From Byssochlamys sp. IMV 00236 (lineage: Eukaryota > Ascomycota > Eurotiomycetes > Eurotiales > Thermoascaceae), in contig MSJH02000657.1 of NCBI GenBank assembly GCA_001931875.2, forward strand, positions 62,001 through 126,000: 64,000 nt of DNA. The letters are read 5' to 3'. Shown here piece by piece: positions 10,738-21,499 of this stretch. Below the pieces are notes generated by a model. That model saw nothing but the letters and a program-made list of their open reading frames with translations, was not told the DNA's origin and did no database searches. A program made the position numbers and the translations under genes. The stretch's first letter is position 1. Every line of letters begins with the position of its first letter.

Positions 10738-12380
10738 ATGGACGCCATGGATGAAAAGAAGGCGCCTTGCACGACGACTCCGAGCCAGGAACATGGCGCC
10801 CCAGAGGAGGGAATCATCCTCAAGGACCAGCAGGAAGGTCTCGACAAACTGGGTTATACGCAGGAGTTGACGCGAAATCGATCCCTTATCACCTTGCTCT
10901 TCCAATGTCTTGCCATGGCCGCCATTCCCTACGGTGAGGGTGGCCCTCTGCTGAGTGCGATCTATGGCGGGGGTCCACTATCGATATTTGTTGGCTGGAT
11001 TGTTGTCCTCGTGCTGGATGAGTGTGTCGCCGTCTCTTTGGGGGAGCTTGCCTCGCGGTATCCTACCTCTGCTGGGCCATACTACTGGTCCTACCAGATC
11101 GCCTCCAGAGGAAAGACAGTTCTGTCGTTCATCACTGGTTGGGCCTGGCTGGTGGGCAACTGGACCATTACCCTGTCTGTGAACTTTGGTTTCGCATCTC
11201 TTCTGTCAGCCGTTGTGTCGATGTATCATCCCGATTGGTCTGCCAACAGCTGGCAGCTCCTGCTCATCTTCTACGCTGTGATCCTGAGCTCCTTCGTCAT
11301 CTGTACGTTCGGAAACCGCTTCCTGCCCATGGTCGACATCATTTGCGCCGCGTGGACTGCTATTAGCATAGTGATCATCTTGATTGCTCTCTCTGTCAAG
11401 GCGGACGTTGGCCGGCATAGCGCCGGTTGGGCCTTGGGCCATTATGATACGAGCTTCTCGGGTTGGGGCGGCTTTACCTTCTTCATCGGCCTGCTGCCAC
11501 CTGCCTATACATTCTCGGCTATTGGAATGGTCTCATCGATGGCAGAGGAGTGCGCTAACCCGGCTGTCAAGGTGCCGCAGGCTATCAGCCTCTGCGTGCC
11601 CGTTGGCGGCTTTGCCGGTTTCTTCTTCATTCTGCCTATCTGCTTCACCATGCCGCCGCTCGCGGAGCTCATCAACGCGCCTGCCGGTCAGGTTATCCCG
11701 TACATCTTCAGCCGGGTGATGGGCAGCCCTGGTGGTGGCCTCGGCCTGATGTTCCTCGTCTTGGTCATCGTCTTATTCTGCTCCATCAGCATCACTGTCG
11801 CCGCCTCCCGAACCACCTGGGCCTTTGCGCGCGATGGTGCCCTTCCCCTGTCCAGCGTCTGGGCCCGGGTCGACAAACGCCTCGGTGTTCCCGTCTGGGC
11901 CCTCGTCCTTCTGACTGTGATCCAGATGCTTCTAGGTCTCATCAACCTCGGAAGCAGCAGTGCGTTCACGGCCTTCGTCTCCGTCGGTGTGATAGCCTTA
12001 GCCGCCAGCTATGCCATCCCCATCACTCTGAGCCTCATCCAGCGCCGTCGCGAAGTGAGTCGTGCGCGCTGGAACTGTGGCAACATCATCGGACCAATCG
12101 TTAACGTTATTGCTATCGCATGGATCTGTTTCGAACTGGTTCTCTTCAGCATGCCCACCGCTTTACCCGTCACGAACGTCAGTATGAACTACGCCTCGGT
12201 TGTCTTTGCAGGCTTTATGGCTATTGCAGCGGGGTGGTATATCATTTCTGCAAGGAAGAGTAAGTTTCGTCCTGGTCTCCTGACTAGTTTTCTGTCGTTT
12301 GACTCTTTTACAAAAATTATTCATATACTGACTGTCGAACAGCTTATAAGGGACCTCCTGAATCTGATGGTCTTGAGTAA
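10738..12380 (+). CDS. Amino acid / GABA / choline-type permease (APC superfamily)
   Basis: Two exons, 10738-12259 and 12343-12380, encode 519 residues. The protein begins with a polar cytosolic tail, then GYTQELTRNRSLITLLFQ and about twelve hydrophobic helices, including PYGEGGPLLSAIYGGGP and GELASRYPTSAGPYYW, the signatures of the fungal ACT group of APC transporters (GABA permease, Hnm1-type choline carrier). It should be a plasma-membrane, proton-coupled importer; the substrate could be GABA, choline or another amino acid and cannot be fixed from sequence alone. The 83-nt final intron restores the family's usual YKGPPESDGLE ending; without it the frame runs into an unrelated tail. A CT repeat lies in its leader. 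Confidence 0.88.
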
Positions 12381-12896
12381 GAATAAGGACAGAAGTTAGT
12401 CTATTAGTTTGGGATTCTTCTTGTCGATATGATCAGTATATACAAAAGAGATAGTTTGATACTATTAATATAAATACCTCTTCGAGTTCTATAATTACAA
12501 TCGCAAACGAAGAACAAAACATTACATTATGTACTAGGTGGAATTCCTCCATCGATACGAGGAATGTGCAAGCAGGGTATTCTATACTAGCGTATCATAT
12601 CATGCCATGGATCACGGCAAAACCTTCTAATTAAACAATCCAGATTCTGCTCTTGAAGAGGATTAGCTTCTTATATCGAATGAGCTCGTTCGTAGCCGGG
12701 CTCAAATATATCAGCATTTAGAGACACCACTGTAAACTATCTATTCACTGCCATGTCAAGACGACCCCATGAAGCGAAGGATCGTATGCTAATTCTGCAA
12801 CGAACAACCATGTGCATGTCCGCAAGTCTGCTTAAAACATACCATGAACGCAAAATTGGAAAGGAGAAAGGAAGAAATACAATGTTGACATCCATT
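12381..12896. other. Convergent 3' intergenic region
   Basis: AT-rich 3' flanks of the permease (plus strand) and the kinase (minus strand). No gene or repeat was recognised. Confidence 0.5.
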
Positions 12897-14776
12897 TCAA
12901 GCGGTTTTCACCCGCTCGGCGAATCGTACATCCCTTCGCAAGTGTGACGGGGCCCGTCGCTCTGCCCTCGTGTTCACAGATGACGAGAGGAGACGATATG
13001 TTGAGCGAGGACGAGGGCACCCTTTCAGAAGATAATCCTTGCAGCCATTCGCCTTATCCTGCATTTGAGACAATCGCCGGCGAAGCTCCATCGATCTGAT
13101 GCGATCTTCTGCCTTGATTACAATCATATCGTCTATGATGAGGTGGAGTAGGTCGTGAATAAGTTGCGAGCACTGCGGCAGAGTGCGAAGCTCGTCAATC
13201 CACGTACGAACCCCACGGCGTACTTCGGCATCATCACCAGATGGAAGAACAGTAAAGAAGTTATCCTCGCTAATGCCCAGAGCTGAAATCTCACTGCGGT
13301 GCTCGGCGAAATTCTCGATCTCCGCGTACCCCTTTAGGAGCCAGGTGATGAACTCAAGGTACAGACAGCCGAGGCTCCAGATGTCGTACACGCGAGAGAC
13401 GGGTCTGAAGATTTTGCATTCGGGAGGTTCGTAAGTAGGGGAAAAGACCACACCGGTTGGGTCGATGTTGGAGCGAGAATCACGACCGTGGAATCTCCCA
13501 AGGCCAAAATCAGCGATCTGTAAAACACCATCCGGATCATCAATGCCGTCCATGAGCTGGAAAAACAGGATATTCTCAGGCTTTATATCGCCATGACGCC
13601 CGAATATCTTCTCTTCCTCGTCTAGTTTTATCTCTGAAATTACCTGCATGTTTGCGTCTCGGTTGACTAGGGATACTGGCTGCGAGAAGGTCGGACGAAA
13701 CCCGTGGATATGCACCAATCCGTCGGCTATTCCTATCATCTGCTTGAGCGTCCAGCGGATGGTCCGTTCGTCAAATGGTGGACGAGGCCGCTGCTCCCAG
13801 AAGGTGCGGAGGTTAAAGTCGGCGTATTGAAAGACAAAATGCCACTCATCCCTGTGACGAAAGGAGGCTAGCAGCTTGATCAGATGGTTATGAGTTGCGA
13901 TCCTCCTCAGAGCCTCGTGTTCTTTTTTGAATTCCCCTTCATCCAAGGACTTGAGCTTCTTGATCGCTACCAAGGGGATGTTGCCCTGCACAAGAGTTAA
14001 CTTGGTTTCCCTGGCGAATGATATAATATTGAATAACGTACTTTTCTGTCTCGCTTCAGGGGCAAGTCATGATGTGCGTGATGAATCCGGCAAGCAAACA
14101 CCTTGCTATATGCGCCTTCCTTTACTTCGTGGTTCTTGTCGTCATCTAATAACTTGACGAAAGGTACGATGCGATCTTCCAGATTATCGCTTCCCTGATA
14201 CTCGAAAAAATGCGCCGAAATCCACTGCTGTTTTTCGTCGAATTTCTCTCTCTGTCTCCTCTGCCAGCCACTCATACACTGGACTGGCTCATAGGCGTCT
14301 TCTCATTTCACATGTAGCCGGTAATCGCTATCGTTCGGTGGGCGCCAAAAGGGAATGTTTCTGTCACAAATGCGTTCTTCGAGAAAGGCTTCAATCTCCC
14401 GGGGCTTCTTAAGTGAGACAAGGATCGCAAAAAGCCCTCTGGCCTGTTTAGATGTACATTCCGCAATGTCGTCGGCCTTGTGCTGGTCGAGACCTTCATT
14501 TTGAAGAATCACGCGGACGGTTTCTCTGGTGATCAGTCGCTTCAGGCTATCTCGTGGGATGAATTTCTGACGTCGATCGTAGGAACATTCAACGCGTGCG
14601 TCCTCGAGTTGCTCCTTGAGGGTCTTGGCCATAGTGTTTACGGATAATACGCAGTTGGAACTGGATCGTGAAGTGGACTCTCGTGTTTCCATCTGGATTG
14701 GGAGAGAGGCAATTCCAGAATTGTCTAGTGACAATGTAGGGGACAGCCCTGAACGTTGGCTTGAGACGGGTCTCAT
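12897..14776 (-). CDS. Fungal protein kinase with N-terminal domain, interrupted by an in-frame TGA
   Basis: Two exons, 14776-14042 and 13985-12897, joined in phase over a 56-nt GT-AG intron, would give a product of 606 residues apart from one TGA at 14305-14303. Kinase features are intact: glycine loop EGAYSKVF, VAIKK lysine, HGDIKPENI catalytic loop (an HGD variant of HRD often seen in fungus-specific kinases), DFG in IADFGLG, and a PPE variant of APE. The N-terminal part (LEERICDRNIPFW, then WQRRQREKFDEKQQW and DRIVPFV) matches the upstream domain seen in lineage-specific fungal kinases near HET-type genes. The frame reads smoothly on both sides of the stop, so it looks like a recent nonsense change. 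A shorter product starting at 14,275 would keep the kinase domain. Further upstream exons cannot be excluded. Confidence 0.7.
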
Positions 14777-15904
14777 GTCTCCATTAGATGAAATGCCTTC
14801 AATGCTGGTCTTTGGAGAATGGAGTGCTTTATCGTCTGGTGATATTATACCAGGTCTGTTCCCCGCAGTCTCCGAGTTGGTGGAAAGAGATCTGCCAGCC
14901 TGATATACATTTTGGCCTATATAGGGCGCGGGAGATGAAGGTGAAGGGTGCTAGAAGGCAACCAAATGGGTTGATCTTGTTACAAGGCGATGATTACCTG
15001 ACAGTAGCGAAGAATATACATGACAGGCAACTGACTATTTGGTTGGGCAGCGAAGGGTTCAAGTGAAGCTTCTTGTTCATCATATTTTCACCCAGTGTCT
15101 GATATCCGAGACGCCCTACGTAATTTTCATTAGCCGCGGGATGTGCAGTTCATTAGCAAGAAAGCTTCCCATGTGCTGGATGATCTAAGATAGAGAGCTG
15201 GTGCATTAAGCACATACGACCTTGTCTGGGTGCACCTTTCGCCAGAGCCTCAGCCTAGATGCACATATGCAGTCCGGCACTATTGCGATCAAGACCAAGA
15301 GCCTCTTGCAAAAAAGCGCCCCGCTTCTGCCTAGTGGGATCAATGTGTTCATGTGAACACTAACCTTGTCTATGAGATGTGATGTTGAGAGCTGAAGATC
15401 TAATTATCCGAGTGGCGTTTGGGTAGGAAGATAAACCCTCCTAGGACAGCTACATTACAGTGGCGCAGAATAGATGCTCAAGGCGTTTACCCTGAACCAC
15501 CCTATGAAGAATATATCTTATCGATCAATAGACCAAACATGTTCTAATTCTGAGGCTGAAGATGTCTTGAGTGCTCTAGCCATTCATTGTGACAGGATAT
15601 ATTCATCCCGTGTCTTGCAGGGAACTCGATTGGCCGGGCTGACTCACCGCAGCCTGTTATAGAAGGATCAAACTGTCGGGTTACTAAGTACTATTTGTTG
15701 TTTTTTCTTCTATAGGCTTTTTACCAAGTAAGGGGTTTGGTACTCGTTTCTTTTTTGTTAAGCTCTCGATGTCCGCCTTCCGCCGCAGTAAAGAATGATA
15801 AGATCTAAATAGTACAATTATAACGACATAGTAAGCATGTTTTAAAACGACCTCTATAACCTGGTATGTTCCAGCCATCTGCAATCAGCCATGGCTACTA
15901 CAGA
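14777..15904. other. Intergenic between the kinase and CorA-like genes
   Basis: No supported gene. In the kinase frame a stop occurs upstream of its first ATG at about 14,950, so any extra kinase exon would need another splice. Open frames at 14616-14903, 14788-15066 and 15474-15662 have no recognisable features. Confidence 0.4.
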
Positions 15905-17942
15905 TCAGTGCTTCAGCATTTTTGTATTGGAAGTGCATACTCCCTCCGTCAACACATCAGGCAAGGAACCACCCGGCACGATTCCCGTTTCCAGATCTGA
16001 GGACTTTCGCGATGGCTTCCATGGCAGCAACCAGCTAAGAAGCTTCACTTTACCGAGTGTTCTTGGCGGTTGGGCCTCATTGTCTGGCAATTCCACAGTT
16101 ATAGTACTCAGATGAACGAACAACCACCAAAGGACGACCGTTAGAAAGGTCAGGGGTATCGAAATAGCTGCGAGAATCCAGGCGTCTGTCGATACGTGCG
16201 TCTTTCCATCATTATTAGTGTTGACGAACGTCGTTGAAAAGAAGTTCTGAATTTTCTCAGTGATTGTGTCGTCTCTAGATAGGAACAGGATTAACTTACG
16301 GCGACAACAGTCGTTGGAAGATAGACCAAGCTGATGACGGTGAGAACCTTGACAGCTGATGCATCTAGGGCACCTTTGAGCTGTGAATAGAATAGTTAGG
16401 CCATAAGTATTATATAATGGTCGGATGTAGAGCTAACTAACCGTAAGAGCTGACAGAAACTTGCCATCCCGTTGCGATGCGATGCCTAAATCTTTCAGGG
16501 CCTTTGCTTCTTCGTAGTCCAGAAGGGTTGACAACTGAAGGATAAAACTTAGTAAATGCATGTCTTGATAATCTTAAAGACAGTCGACTCACCATTTGTG
16601 CAGTCGATCGCACTTTTTCTGACAAGAACTCAGCACGTTGGACGTACATATCTGCTTCTCGAACATAGCTGTTAAACTCTTCCAGGAAGTACACACAAGT
16701 CTGCACTCGCTCAGTGGAATTATCTAAGCAGTCCTTTTGATACTGGTCGCGGACCTGAACTATATTGTTCAACATGTTTACGAGGATCATCTTCATATCG
16801 ATGGTGTACTCTTCGAGCTCGTGGATGTGTTGGCGATCGAGAAAGGTGATGTTTCCATCCACCTGCTGAGCCACTGATCTGTCTTTCATCGAGAGCTGAG
16901 CAAGTAGAATCTTTTCTGTCTATTATGTGAAAAAATCCCTCACAGTGTAAGTGGGCTTGAAATTGTTTCTCAGAATTGGAGCTACCGACCTGTTCCTTCA
17001 ATTTGTTCTCCACCCACGCCATGTAATCCTTCCAATCCCTCAAGCTATGAGTCATGAGAACCCAATGGACATACCAAGGTGAGATGGGTTCCTCAGCCTC
17101 TCGTGCGCTCTCAACGCCGCGAAGAATATTTCTCTCGGCAAATAAAGATGGTGCCACTAGCAGAAATGTAGATATTGGTCGGATCTCTCGAGAGGTAATA
17201 GCTAAGTCTGGAATGTCACCAGGGGCAATTTTATGATATATTGCAGTCTGTCGAATCGACCAGGGTGCTTGGCCATCAGTGAGATCTCGTCCATTGGGTT
17301 CCACGCGTCGGAGAATATACGAAAATTCTACATCCGCGTCAGCTATGGTTCAGACTGAATGGATGGCAATAGTAACTAGGACTGACCGCAGGCATTATTG
17401 GATCCTGTTCTTCCTACGGCAAAATCGCGGAATTGAAACCCTGCGAAGCCAAATTCGTTCTCGTTGTGTCTCCAGCCAAAGGAAAGCATGTGTTGCCAGA
17501 AACGCGGAAATATTTTGTATTGCCTTGCAAATTCTTCGAAGACATTGCGACAGATCTTGAGCCTTCCCCAGGTATTCTCGTGTCGGATAATGAAAACTTG
17601 AGATTGATGTACTGAGGCCTGAACTTGAAGTTAATACAATACTGAATAACGCTCGGTATTCAAGCTGGCCTCAAGTAGTATAGAATCTGAAAAGACAGAT
17701 GCTGCAACAACGCATATTGAACTACACACCTTTTTCAAAGAATAAAGCTGCTCAAGGTCCGCGACCACCTGTATTGTAGAATGGTCTTTATCATTTTCCC
17801 CACACATGCTATTCCCACGTGCATCTAGAGGTAGATAATATAATTGAATACCATCATCGGTAGATCTAAACAAAAAGGGGGCTTTTTTATTGACTTTGAT
17901 TTCCAGTGATGCTCTTTCGGCTTCAAGACACATTGAAGCCAT
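15905..17942 (-). CDS. CorA-like Mg2+ transporter domain protein (fungal), seven exons
   Basis: Seven exons were assembled by hand: 17942-17730, 17618-17387, 17342-16990, 16919-16593, 16534-16442, 16380-16300, 16246-15905. All phases agree and give 546 residues. The N-terminal half has the family's beta-rich region (HQSQVFIIRHENTWGRL, FGFAGFQFRDF) followed by WSIRQTAIYHK. The middle is helical and charged (ELEEYTIDMKMILVNMLNN, then VREADMYVQRAEFL). Two C-terminal membrane helices (about residues 415-437 and 455-480) surround VYLPTTVVANFFSTTFVN, the CorA-like end. The classical GMN motif is absent, as in other fungal relatives of this type, so ion transport is uncertain. It is likely a membrane protein. 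The 44-nt intron 2 and the exact join between exons 3 and 4 are the least certain boundaries. Confidence 0.8.
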
Positions 17943-18310
17943 TATCACCACTTAATTTATCGCCGGTGTTAAATCTGAACACCTTGGCAGAATCGATATC
18001 GTTACAGCGATTTAAACATAACCCTTCTATATTGCCTTTCAAGTCTTCCTTCTTCCTCAGACTGTCTAAATAAGCCTGGTAAGAACTCTACGGGGAAGTT
18101 CGCAATCAAATCAAGTATCTCCCTTCCTTTTCACCCCACGCCCGGAAGGCCTTCACTCGAAGATGCATTTTCAGCTCGGAAACTGTGATTTTTCTTTTTT
18201 AGCATTATGCATGCCATTTCAGCTGCATGTCAGAGCCTCACACGACCCCGCCTTCGGCTATATCTCAGGGTGAGCGGTAAGAGGACCGGGTTTGCGGGAG
18301 AGTAAGCGCA
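17943..18310. other. Intergenic, left flank of the MITE
   Basis: Upstream DNA of the CorA-like gene. No coding signal was recognised. It ends at the TA target site of the transposable element. Confidence 0.4.
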
Positions 18311-18917
18311 TACGGAGTAGCGTGTCAAAAATTCTGGCGCGCACTAGTAAATTTGGCTGTAATACCCTAATACTCTAGCTGCTAATCATTTCCTTTTATA
18401 GGGTAATTAAAGCTATTCCCATTCGTCATCTGTAATATCCTTAATATCCTTATTCCTCCTACTCAGCAGTTGAGCCAGCTAAGCCAGCTAAGCCGGCTAT
18501 GCTATTATTGTAAGGCGCAGGCCTTAGCAGTGTCCCGCAAACCCCCAGGAACTCTGGCTATTAGGCTATATAGTTCAGTGCTGGCTTAACTACGCTTAGG
18601 CATAGTTATTGTGGTCTTTTTAGCTGAGTGGTTAAAGGATCCAATTCATATGACCTAGAGCCAGTTAAGTCCTTAATAGCTAGTACAATCGCTGGCATAG
18701 TTGCTGGCAGTAATGTTTGTATAGACTCTAGAGTAGTTAGGAAGGTCTAGGATATAGAATATTAATCAAATAGCTTTATATTTAATAAAAATAGTAGAAA
18801 TAACAGTTAAAAGCAACTATCAGCGGTATAGTTGTAGATAAAACAAATGATGAGTTGTAATCGGAATACAACGCTAGTGCTGGCGATCCGCCAGGATTTT
18901 TGACACGCTACTCCGTA
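18311..18917. mobile_element. 603-bp MITE, Tc1/mariner-pogo type, with TA target duplication
   Basis: Two inverted ends of 27 bp, at 18313-18339 and 18889-18915, match at 26 positions (CGGAGTAGCGTGTCAAAAAT...CTGGCG on the left; the same reversed on the right). Each is flanked directly by TA (18311-18312 and 18916-18917), the target duplication typical of Tc1/mariner/pogo (Fot1-like) transposons. The interior is AT-rich, with AGCT/AGCC-rich words and stops in every frame, and has no transposase frame, so it is non-autonomous. The single mismatch between the ends is a C/T difference. A further shared CACTAG word lies just inside both ends. Confidence 0.88.
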
Positions 18918-19486
18918 CACAGTGCCACTCGGTTGTGTCTGCTGCACGAGGCAGCAAATAAAGAGCGAGCTAGGCAATGAAGGTGGGCATAACACAGACC
19001 GCATCATGTCAGCCTTTATAACTCATGTCTAGTTGGTTTTACAATTTTGTCGACTTCTCGCTGGATACCTAACTTAGCCCATGTGATCCTGTGGGCAAGA
19101 CAGCCTTCTATCAAAGATGCCCTTCGCTAAGAGACGTTGACGGTTCACCAGCGCTTGGAATGTCAGGCATGAATGCAGTACTAGGGTGGCTCGTAAGTTC
19201 TTATCGTTATGCATCACGAGGCATCCTTGCTAGCTTGAGAATGGCTTCATAGGTGGTTGGAATCTTGCGCAGGGAAAGTCGGTGTGAACATCACTTGACT
19301 GTTTGAGTTAATATGCGGCTGTTATTAAAATGACATCTTTTCGTTGTACAAATCCGAAAAAGCAACTTCCGCTAAGTATGCAGTATGACAGCATTTAAAC
19401 GAAAATAAGTTGAAACATGAATGAGAGAGAAGAAAAAAAAATCATTGATAACTATCGGTAATCTGAATGGTGACTGGGGATATTGG
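18918..19486. other. Intergenic, right flank of the MITE
   Basis: No gene was recognised. AT-rich DNA leading into the 3' end of the first tiny gene on the minus strand. Confidence 0.4.
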
Positions 19487-19863
19487 TCATCGCCATCTTG
19501 CCATTCTTTGACAAGAACTAATCTGACGCTGTGTAGTTATATCAGAACCTCTCACGAGCAGAATAATTAAAAAAGAAAAGAAAAGACAAACTGAGTCTTA
19601 CAGCGTTAATAATATCGTTCGAGGAGGACGGCCTGTAAATCTTATAACGGTTGAGCCTCAGCTTTTAGTGCAAGAGCGAGTTAGCATACTTAACATGGAA
19701 GATCATAGATCAGCAATTAGGTGATTCAGACCTCAACGAGAAAGTTGTTTTGGCCTTTCTCAGATGTCCCGTACACGTCTCGAAGGAGTTCAATAAGTGC
19801 TCGAGGATTGATATACTTGCTCTCGATCACTTGAGGCTCAGGATTATACCGATATTTTGACAT
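19487..19863 (-). CDS. Tiny three-exon gene A, unrecognised family (77 aa)
   Basis: Exons 19863-19732, 19661-19602 and 19528-19487 join in phase (all phase 0) to give 77 residues. The protein reads SKYINPRALIELLRDVY in exon 1, then LRLNRYKIYRPSSSN in exon 2, with a short polar end. It has no signal peptide, membrane helix or known domain. Gene B, 0.5 kb upstream on the same strand, has the same three-exon plan and matching stretches. A TATAAATAGGGG element lies on the minus strand near 20,045-20,033, about 175 bp before the start codon. The function is unknown. Support comes from three consistent splice joins plus the match to gene B; the first donor (GTCTGA) is weak. Confidence 0.5.
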
Positions 19864-20119
19864 TTCGGACCAGTTATTGACGTGGGAAGTTGAACGTTGC
19901 ATTTTGATAAAAATAATATTGCTTTATTTGATGGACAAGGTTATAGGAAAAAGCATGTATTGATTGATTATCTATACTGTGAAAACCCCCTATGGAAAAC
20001 TTTCGGATTGAGGCTTATTGCCATGGACGCCCCTATTTATAATCCTACTCTATCATGTCAAACACCTAGCCCTCGGTAGAACATGATTGAATCTGCTCCT
20101 AAGTACGGACGGGTCAAGA

Positions 20120-20523
20120 TCAGCGGTAGCGCTAGAAATGCAGGATTAGGACGCAAGGGTAGGATGCGCAATGAGCGAGGCTCGGATCATACCTCGGTCA
20201 AATGAGCAGGAGCGACAATTACGAGCCGCCCAAGACGCTCCTATCAGGAGGATGTCAGCACGGTAAGAATAATGTGACCAGTTAATTGAGCTGAATATCT
20301 TGCGCTGAAATGTACTTCCCTGTCAAGAGAACACAGGTGTCACAGTCTCGGACAAGACCATGTGCACGAAGGAGAAAATGATTTGACTCACTTTAACTTC
20401 AAAACTTCCTTCAGGGAATAACTGCTTCAGAAGAGCGATAAGGCGAATGGGTTGGATGTAGCGAGATGAGAGAACTTGCTGGGCCATGGTTCCTTTCAGC
20501 TGTGTGAATCCTTGAATGATCAT
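20120..20523 (-). CDS. Tiny three-exon gene B, tandem relative of gene A (63 aa)
   Basis: Exons 20523-20392, 20240-20193 and 20131-20120, all phase 0, give 63 residues. An internal ATG at 20,487 is an alternative start. Exon 1 holds SSRYIQPIRLIALLKQLFP followed by FEVK; exon 2 encodes ERLGRLVIVAPAHLTE. These align with gene A (SKYINPRALIELL; FLVE; LRLNRYKIYRP). Exon 1 is 44 codons in both genes when the first ATG is used. Intron 1 is 151 nt with a GTGAGT donor; intron 2 has a CTAAT branch and TTTCTAG acceptor. No known domain was recognised. Tandem duplication followed by divergence is the simplest reading. Confidence 0.5.
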
Positions 20524-21499
20524 ATGGCGGATCTGTGATCCTGATTGCGCCTAGGGAGGCGAAGTCTATCGAATATACGCCTTGAGCGTCTCACTAAATA
20601 TAATCACCTCGAGGATATTCACCGGTTCGTGCGGTGGCAAAGTTCCTCTCTCCTTCGCCTCAAGTGTAGCTGAATGGAATCAGAGCATTTTGTTATCATC
20701 CAATGCTAATGCAAATAAGTGCCCGGTGGCAGAAGCTGAAAGTTGGGGGCACAAGGTGTTCAAGGAGGAAAGTATGATCATGCAAGTCATCAACGTGTAT
20801 CATTCATAGACTAATACTGCAAGACGTGGCTGGATCTTAGTAGATTTAAATTCCCAAGTATGAGCCGAAAATTACCTTGCCAGTCTTGATCACCTTGAGG
20901 CTCTAATGAGAGCTCTAAGGTTGTCTAATTCCAATTTGTCAGTTGCTTATTTCAGGCAATATTGGATCTGCGTGCAGTAGACCTATTCATCTTGTCACTA
21001 GCAATCACTGAAATAATCCCTTTCCACAGTTCAGCAAGCCAAGTATCAACAGAAAAGCTGCTTGGATTTTGCCTATTGGGTTCTCATTTATCTACGCTGT
21101 TGTCCTCGATCGTCCTCGAACTATGTATATCGTTATTCATTGGATCTGATTTTTTTTTCTCCCACTACTTGTCTTGAACAGTCGATTAACTTGGAATCGT
21201 GTCTTAGAGTCGGGGTTATTGAGTTATGTCATTGAATATCCTTTGCCCTCGTCTGGATCAATGCTTATTTGCCTGAATCCTAGTCTGCTTTATCTATTCC
21301 TCGCATTTAGCTATTAGACCCTTTCTCTATTGACATAGGCATGTCGTGCTTCCGCGTTATTTGGTAATCGTAATATATTATTTGTAATTATAACTTTTTA
21401 TCGGGGATTCAGCACGTATATAAAATAGAGCAGGGTATTTCTACAATTTCCTTAAATAGTCTATTTCATGTAAACCAATCGGTAAAATTGATCGACCGA
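20524..21499. other. AT-rich intergenic region
   Basis: No gene is supported. Short open frames at 20582-20809 and 20962-21177 lack features. Part of 20,580-20,900 might hold a further decayed relative of the tiny genes, but I could not align it. 21,350-21,480 is very AT-rich and adjoins the 3' end of the rhomboid gene. Confidence 0.4.

Noticed and set aside
14270..14305. A 33-nt intron removing the kinase TGA
   Set aside because: Although GT-AG and in phase, it is far below the usual minimum for fungal introns, and the intervening codons (EDAYEPVQC) fit the family context.
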